Part shown: positions 59,140 to 64,000 of the stretch, one piece after another
How the letters are laid out: the number at the start of each line of letters is the position of its first letter
Position numbering within the stretch: the first letter of the stretch is position 1
NCBI GenBank assembly: GCA_002105175.1
Contig: MCGE01000014.1
Coordinates: forward strand, 806,001 to 870,000
Direction of reading: 5' to 3'
Source of the DNA: Absidia repens
Lineage: Eukaryota; Mucoromycota; Mucoromycetes; Mucorales; Cunninghamellaceae
DNA: 64,000 nt
Notes under the pieces: model-generated
Database searches by the model: none
The model's input: the letters and a program-made list of their open reading frames with translations, nothing else
Told to the model about the DNA's origin: nothing
Made by a program: the position numbers and the translations under genes

Positions 59140-60180
59140 TCATGGGAAGTGCGGAGACATGTTTTAAAAAGCTTGACCCCGTAATCGCAAACCAAATTCT
59201 CACATCAGACCAAAAAAATTCCGCCCACGTGAATATTTATTTTCGTTCGTTTTTATTTTTTCACTCTCTTTCTTCCCAATTTCTTTTTTTCCTTTCACCA
59301 TTGGAATCTATATGGGGTTATATTGGACTTAGATTATTATCAGGATTAGTTTAGAAGCGTTTCCAGCTCAGGGATTACAAGATACATGGGGAAACTCTGT
59401 CATTTTGGATCTAGGATCTGAAGGCACCATTAGTTGGCTTTTTAAAGCCTTCATGAACATAGTTTAGTGTTAGCTTGTCCATAGTTTGTCTATGTATTGA
59501 ATGGAACATGTCTCTTTTTATTGCTTCAATGAATATTTGTCCCATCAGTCTTTCTCATGTTTTGTTACAAGGGACTCCATCTTACCATCGCCCTTTTTTA
59601 GATTAGTGTTGACTATTTGATACCCTCAATAAAAAAATACCCATTTATGGTCTTTCTGAATATTGTCTGTATTGTGTAGGATATTAGATCTCTTTTTACA
59701 GTGGTCCTTTTAGAGTAGTACTAAAAATTCTGCAGATCTCCGGTTAGTGTCCATACTAGCTCCATTAGATCTCTTGATTGTTTATGCTTAAGCTTCAATA
59801 AAATATACCTTTTTCTTCTTTTCAGCTATCAAACATAATACTAGGCCTACGTACCGGATATTGAACAATAATTTTTTTGGGGTGATGGTGCATGATAAGA
59901 TACCAATTAAATATTACGCCACATGCGATGATGATTTTGGTGACGCTTGGCAGGACAGGGGAGAATTTTTGAACAGTTAGGATCACTTCGTTAGTTGGCA
60001 TTCCTTGGAAACAGACTTCAGCTAATATATTTACATAAATGTTTTTCATTTTTTTATGATAATCAAATGTAATATAATATACTTCCCTCTGTATATTAAA
60101 TCCTATCAGTGTTGGAAAATTCCGTGTCAAGGCTCCCCAGCCAAATTTCTAAACACCGACCGACTTTAAATGCTTATAAA
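59140..60180 (+). repeat. Dispersed CACGTG-box repeat, copy F
   Basis: Box TTCCGCCCACGTGAATATTT (59219) with CACGTG at 59226-59231, a T/C tract, then the core (CAGGATTAGTTTAGAAGCGT, then GATACATGGGGAAACTC) at 59341-59397. Downstream AATAAAAAAATAC and CAATAAAATATACC motifs match other copies, and similarity to copy E continues to about 60170. Confidence 0.75.
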
Positions 60181-60419
60181 ATAATGACATATCTGGATGA
60201 AGCGTTCCATAAGGTTGCTCCTAGTTTTGTACACATGCTTGGGGTGCGTGTATACGACGTGGGTGGTTTTTTAATTTTATTTTTATTTTTTGATGTCTAC
60301 AGGTAAAGACAGCTTTTTTGAGGACGGTGAGTTTCCTTTTTTCAACTATGGCCAAATACACATACAATATTATACTGTAGACAAAGAGCGAAGACAACAG
60401 TGACAAACAAAGGGAAAAG

Positions 60420-60560
60420 CAATGAGTTACAAATAGAAAGTGAGTTTTATTAAAAAAAAAAAAAGTGAAACTGGATATCATAATAATTTCTACAACTACA
60501 AATGATTCTATTTTGCGATCATTCCCTTGAGGCAACGATGCAATCTGGAATACTATTTTA
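60420..60560 (+). repeat. Repeat-2 element, copy 3
   Basis: Contains GAGTTTTATT, GATATCATAATAATTTCTAC, AAATGATTCTATTTTGCGAT and CATTCCCTTGAGGCAACG, in the same order as the copies near 37.0 and 51.8 kb. Confidence 0.5.
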
Positions 60561-60712
60561 TCGTTGGTGAATTAAAGAAAACGTCTATCACGATAAAATT
60601 CAAATATCATGTATTAATTTTTTATTTATTTCATAAAATAAAACTACAGTATACAACAGTAAATTGAATAGATATAAGCTAAATTCAAAACTAAAAGAAA
60701 AAGGAGGAGGAA

Positions 60713-62664
60713 TCAAACTATATTGTGTCTATTGTCATCTAAAACTCCATCTACATCTTCACCAAGGGTTTCCACAATCAATGTCGCACTGGGCCATAAA
60801 CTAGGTACATCAAGTAAGCTTTTATGTTGCAGTTCGCTAATTTCGTAGACTGTGCGTGGGAAGGGTGAGAGGAGAGTGAAGCCGTATTTGTGTTGATAAT
60901 TCAAGGGTGGTGCTACTGGCTCCGATGATGATGCTTTTCCTTCTTTAAGCAAAGGATATACTTCCACGAATTGGTAGAGGGTCTAAACAGAATAGATAAT
61001 TCGGATGAAAAATACGTAGTTAGTGTGAGAGCAAGGGAAGACGGGATAATTTGCAGGTACATGTTCTTTATACCTCAATTGAATCGGATTCCTTGAATTT
61101 GCGAATGACACGATCTCCATTTGCAAGACGGAAGTTCAATTTGGTGACCTTGCCTTCATAATCAGATGCTGGTTCCTCAGGTAGGGCATGGCAAAGTGAT
61201 TGGATATATTGTTGACGGTTCTTAACGTAGATTTCCAGTTCCAAACGAGCACGATTTCGTTCCTCTTTTTCCTTGTTGAGTAACTGTTGCTCTACTTGCA
61301 TCTTGCGTTCCTGATAAAATAGAAGAGTTGAAAAGTTAAAATCGGTGGCAGTTCCGCCCCCTCTCTCGTAGCCCGTGATTACCTTTTCTCGATCAGTTTT
61401 CAAGCTTTCTTGATATGCCATATCTTGGTCTTCGCGTAGACGTCTTTCCATTTCTCGTTGATCCCGTTCCATTTTCATTCGATTCATAACGGTGCCGTAT
61501 CGTTGAAGAGTTGCGTCAAGTCGCTGGATCAAATTAGCAGAAGATATGAGTCCTTCCAATCGATCCACCACAGACATTTTTGGTGCTGATCTAGAAGAAC
61601 CAGATTGTAATGCAATAACAGCCATAAAAGGATAAGTGGTTGCTTGTAACGTGCAACTAACTAGAATGAAATATAATTAATCATTCCAAAATAAAAAAAG
61701 TAAATAAACAGAATGAAACCTACCTTGGTATGCTTCCACTTGAGCTACATTACCACCCCATACTAGAATGTCTTTGGATCGTATAAAGTCCATTAAATCA
61801 TGATCTGTCAACGTGTTTCGGCAAAACAATTCGTTGTCATCGTGCTCATCGCATTGTAATACCACTAAAAGGAACTTCAATTCGTGGCGAGCTTTTTCCA
61901 AGGTACGAGTGTATCCTTCTTGACTAAATTCCACATGAGTGTCCCCGTACAATTTTTCAAAGTCCCGTAAAAATCGATTCGCTGAGGACCGAGGATCTTG
62001 TCGCTGATGACCAGTGTTTGCTGTTGATGATACTTGGCTGGAGGTGATGGAACGCCGTGATATCATCCTATCTATAATTAAATATAAGAAACATGAATGA
62101 TGTGGTCAGTTTTGCAACAATAGGTGCCTTATTCGCTTTACTTACTTGCAAAAGACAAAAGTGCCCAGACCAGATTCCATGCTAAACCAAAAGGCCACAT
62201 GAAGAGAGTCATTATACCCAATCTGTTTCTAATAGAAGGAGAAGCACTTTCCCTTGTTGATGATGACGATGATGAAGAAGCATTTGTTGAAGATAGAGGA
62301 GATTTAGCCGGACGAGGTGGTGGTGATGATGTTTTTCTACTTTCTTCATCTTGTTGCTGTGTAAATCCAGACTCGTAAAAACTTTGTATGGAATGCTAAA
62401 AAAAAGTATATATACTAGCTGAGGTTAGCTTGGTGATGACAAAAAATAAATGAATTATTATGCAAAAGCATCCTTACCTCCAAGTTCCAATTGTGGGTTT
62501 CAAGTATAGCAATAGAAGCTTGTATGGCGTTTGATTTTGTAATGGTCTATAAAATAAATAAAAATGAGCATTTTGTATAAATTTTCATTTTATAGTTCTA
62601 TTACCTGAAACTGATCCAAAAGTTCCTTTTGTATTGGATTCAATGTATCAAGAATATTTGTCAT
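60713..62664 (-). CDS. UBXD8/FAF2-like UBA-UAS-UBX protein
   Basis: ER and lipid-droplet adaptor that links Cdc48/p97 to ER-associated degradation, by family. Exons 62664-62605, 62546-62478, 62395-62146, 62071-61724, 61660-61383, 61310-61074 and 60982-60713 total 1512 nt, 503 residues. The N terminus holds a UBA-like helix set (QFQTITKSNAIQASIAILET, HNWNLEHSIQSFYESG), then a Ser-rich linker and a hydrophobic hairpin (GIMTLFMWPFGLAWNLVWAL) typical of this family. The UAS thioredoxin-like domain includes RHELKFLLVVLQCDEHDDNE, FCRNTLTDHDLMDFIRSKDI and WGGNVAQVEAYQ. A charged coiled coil (MKMERDQREMERRLREDQDM) precedes the C-terminal UBX domain (VTKLNFRLANGDRVIRKF; YGFTLLSPFPRTVYE). Confidence 0.94.
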
Positions 62665-63764
62665 TTATCGATTCGTGCGGTGTAAGAAAAATAGGGAAAG
62701 AAAAAAGGTTGCCTAGGAAAAAGGCCACTCCATCGTTTGTGAGTCTAAATTGAATCCCCGCTTATTCGAACATACTTTGGACCTGTTTGTTTCATCAGTA
62801 TGTTCTGTACAAAAAAAAAAAAAAAAAGGTCCCACTTTTTTTTTTCGTTGTTTTCTCACCAAACCCCCTTTTTAATTTCTTCGAAAAAGGCCTTGTGGTT
62901 TGCTTTTGCTTCTTTCCACCGCCAAAAGGTAAGGATAAAAATTAAAATTGGGATTGGTATGCTGGGGAACGGTGTTCACTTTATGTGTATGGTATCGTGT
63001 ACCGTGTGATCTTCTTGCTCTGTACCAACTTTTTTTTTTTAACATCCAAGGCCCCTTAAAAAATCATCGTGGTTTTGTTATTGCTGTCTCTGCCCAAGTC
63101 GGCCTCTGTCAAGCCACTTCAGTCTCCCGAATAACAAAGAATGCTACTGAATTCGTTTTTCCATTCTTGGCTGTCATAATCGTGGATGCAAACTTTAGGT
63201 GGCTCCCATCCTGTGTGGTGGAGGGTTTCTGGGGTGCGTGCACCGATGGTAAGAAGAAGAATGAAAGTTTGTATATGTACTATTCATGCAATAAGGTACT
63301 CACTTTCACCAATACCTTTTTTTAAAGTGCGCTCTACTTCCATATGGTCCCTTCTGCTATGGTCCATATTCTATTGCTATTATTTTCCCTATCATACTAC
63401 ATTTGTTTATTTTATCATCTCCCAATTTTGTTTATTATACAGTCTATCAAAACCCCATCACTGTTATCTCTTTCATGGTAATATTGATATCGTATATTTA
63501 ATCACCGCATTTTTTTTAATAATTAAGTCCGCCACGAACAAAAGGGTGGTCAACAGGCCTATCTCACTTTTTTTTCTTCTTTATCTTCTTTTATTTCGCT
63601 AAAAGCGTCTTGTTCTCTTGAAGAGTTAAATCGTCACTTGCGCAACGCGATAAAAAAAACCCAAACAACAACAAAAGGTAATTAATGGTGTATGGATGGC
63701 TGGATGGCTGGATGGATGGATGGATGGATGAACTGATCATAATTGTTTAATAGATCACTCGAAA
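62665..63764. other. Upstream region of the P2 gene
   Basis: The divergent spacer between the UBX gene and P2. It contains poly-A and poly-T runs (62811-62845) and a 5'-UTR intron for P2 (about 63678-63753; donor AAAAG|GTAATT, acceptor TTTAATAG) enclosing a GGAT/GGCT minisatellite. Frames at 62948-63325 and 63186-63602 lack recognisable domains. Confidence 0.5.
63678..63753 (+). other. 5'-UTR intron of the ribosomal protein P2 gene
   Basis: GTAATTAATGG donor at 63678 follows an A-rich leader (CAAACAACAACAAAAG). The acceptor TTTAATAG ends at 63753, 11 nt before the ATG. Within it GGATGGCTGGATGG repeats run from 63693 to 63729. Leader introns are common in ribosomal-protein genes. Confidence 0.55.
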
Positions 63765-64000
63765 ATGAAATTCCTTGCTGCTTATCTCCTTTTGAATGCT
63801 GGTGGAAAGGCCTCTCCTTCCGCTGACGACATCAAGAACCTTTTGAACACTGTTGGTGTCGAAACCAGCGATGAACGCATCGCCAGCTTGATTGCTGCTG
63901 TTGGTGACAAGGACATTGCCCAAGTCATTGAAGAAGGTCAACAAAAGCTTGCCTCCGTCCCTACTGGTGGTGCTGCTGGTGCTTCTGCTGCTGGTGGTAG
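63765..64000 (+). CDS. RPP2: 60S acidic ribosomal protein P2 (partial)
   Basis: ATG at 63765 starts [20 protein letters not shown], followed by [40 protein letters not shown] and [18 protein letters not shown], the canonical P2 N-terminal dimerisation domain followed by the start of the Ala/Gly hinge. P2 forms the ribosomal stalk that activates translational GTPases. The frame is open to the window edge at 78 full codons, so the acidic C-terminal tail lies outside. Codon use is heavily biased, in line with high expression. An intron in the 5' leader is inferred. Confidence 0.96.
   Translation, partial: MKFLAAYLLLNAGGKASPSADDIKNLLNTVGVETSDERIASLIAAVGDKDIAQVIEEGQQKLASVPTGGAAGASAAGG

Larger units (their letters stand above)
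58874..60712. other. Intergenic, repeat copy F and repeat-2 element
   Basis: The F-box gene 3' end with AATAAA signals (58972, 59020) is followed by an A-rich run, repeat copy F (about 59140-60180) and a repeat-2 element (60420-60560). No gene is seen. Confidence 0.6.

Noticed and set aside
62948..63602. Two overlapping plus frames upstream of P2
   Set aside because: No domain or splice logic; more likely promoter and leader sequence.
1..64000. CRISPR arrays, operons and prokaryotic promoters
   Set aside because: None seen; the spliced genes show that this is nuclear eukaryotic DNA.

Overview
The window is AT-rich, intron-dense eukaryotic DNA. Genes carry many short introns (about 50-150 nt) with GTAAGT-like donors, and the protein set is fungal: Pho85-type CDK, Pcl-type cyclin, SDHC, ORMDL, IQGAP-related RasGAP, Psr1-type phosphatase and arrestin-like adaptor. 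Intron density, AT-richness and a minor-spliceosome (U12-type) intron point to an early-diverging fungus, probably Mucoromycota. That placement is inference; there is no rRNA or mitochondrial marker here.

Layout: the 3' end of TAF1 (1-578, +); repeat-bearing spacer; phospholipase D1 with 17 exons (3164-8621, +); a repeat-rich stretch with a tRNA-Leu(UAA) (8.6-13.2 kb); an ankyrin protein (13258-14142, +) converging on a Pho85/Cdk5-type kinase (14688-16551, -); an L-2-hydroxyglutarate dehydrogenase-like FAD enzyme (16733-18117, -); a 5 kb repeat-filled gap; ORMDL (23307-24085, -) and a Pcl-like cyclin (24787-25854, -); a decaying unrecognised gene (26.46-27.6 kb, +) and a small candidate gene (27829-28260, -). 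Next come a C2H2 zinc-finger protein, a PQ-loop transporter, a PRL-type phosphatase and APC10 (28.8-35.1 kb, all -); a repeat gap; an AlkB-like oxygenase, a Psr1-like phosphatase and a RasGAP/IQGAP-like protein (37.8-45.1 kb, all -); a CoA-binding-protein pseudogene; a GTPBP1-like GTPase (46601-49072, -); an aminopeptidase-like pseudogene truncated near a repeat; an arrestin-like adaptor (52123-53521, -); SDHC (54808-55645, +); an F-box/WD40-like protein (56477-58873, +); a UBXD8/FAF2-like protein (60713-62664, -); and the 5' end of ribosomal protein P2 (63765 to the edge, +).

The protein-coding genes are mostly unrelated housekeeping genes. Possible functional links are the Pho85-like kinase and the Pcl-like cyclin 8 kb apart, and several ubiquitin-system proteins (APC10, F-box, UBX, PPxY arrestin). 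I reconstructed exons by hand. For every gene called with high confidence the exon lengths sum to a multiple of three and the splice sites are canonical, except one GC-AG and one AT-AC intron, both in the kinase gene.

The most unusual items are the AT-AC U12-type intron in the kinase gene, a dispersed repeat family (eight copies) marked by a CCCGCCCACGTG box and a pyrimidine tract, and three degraded genes that stand out against otherwise clean reading frames.
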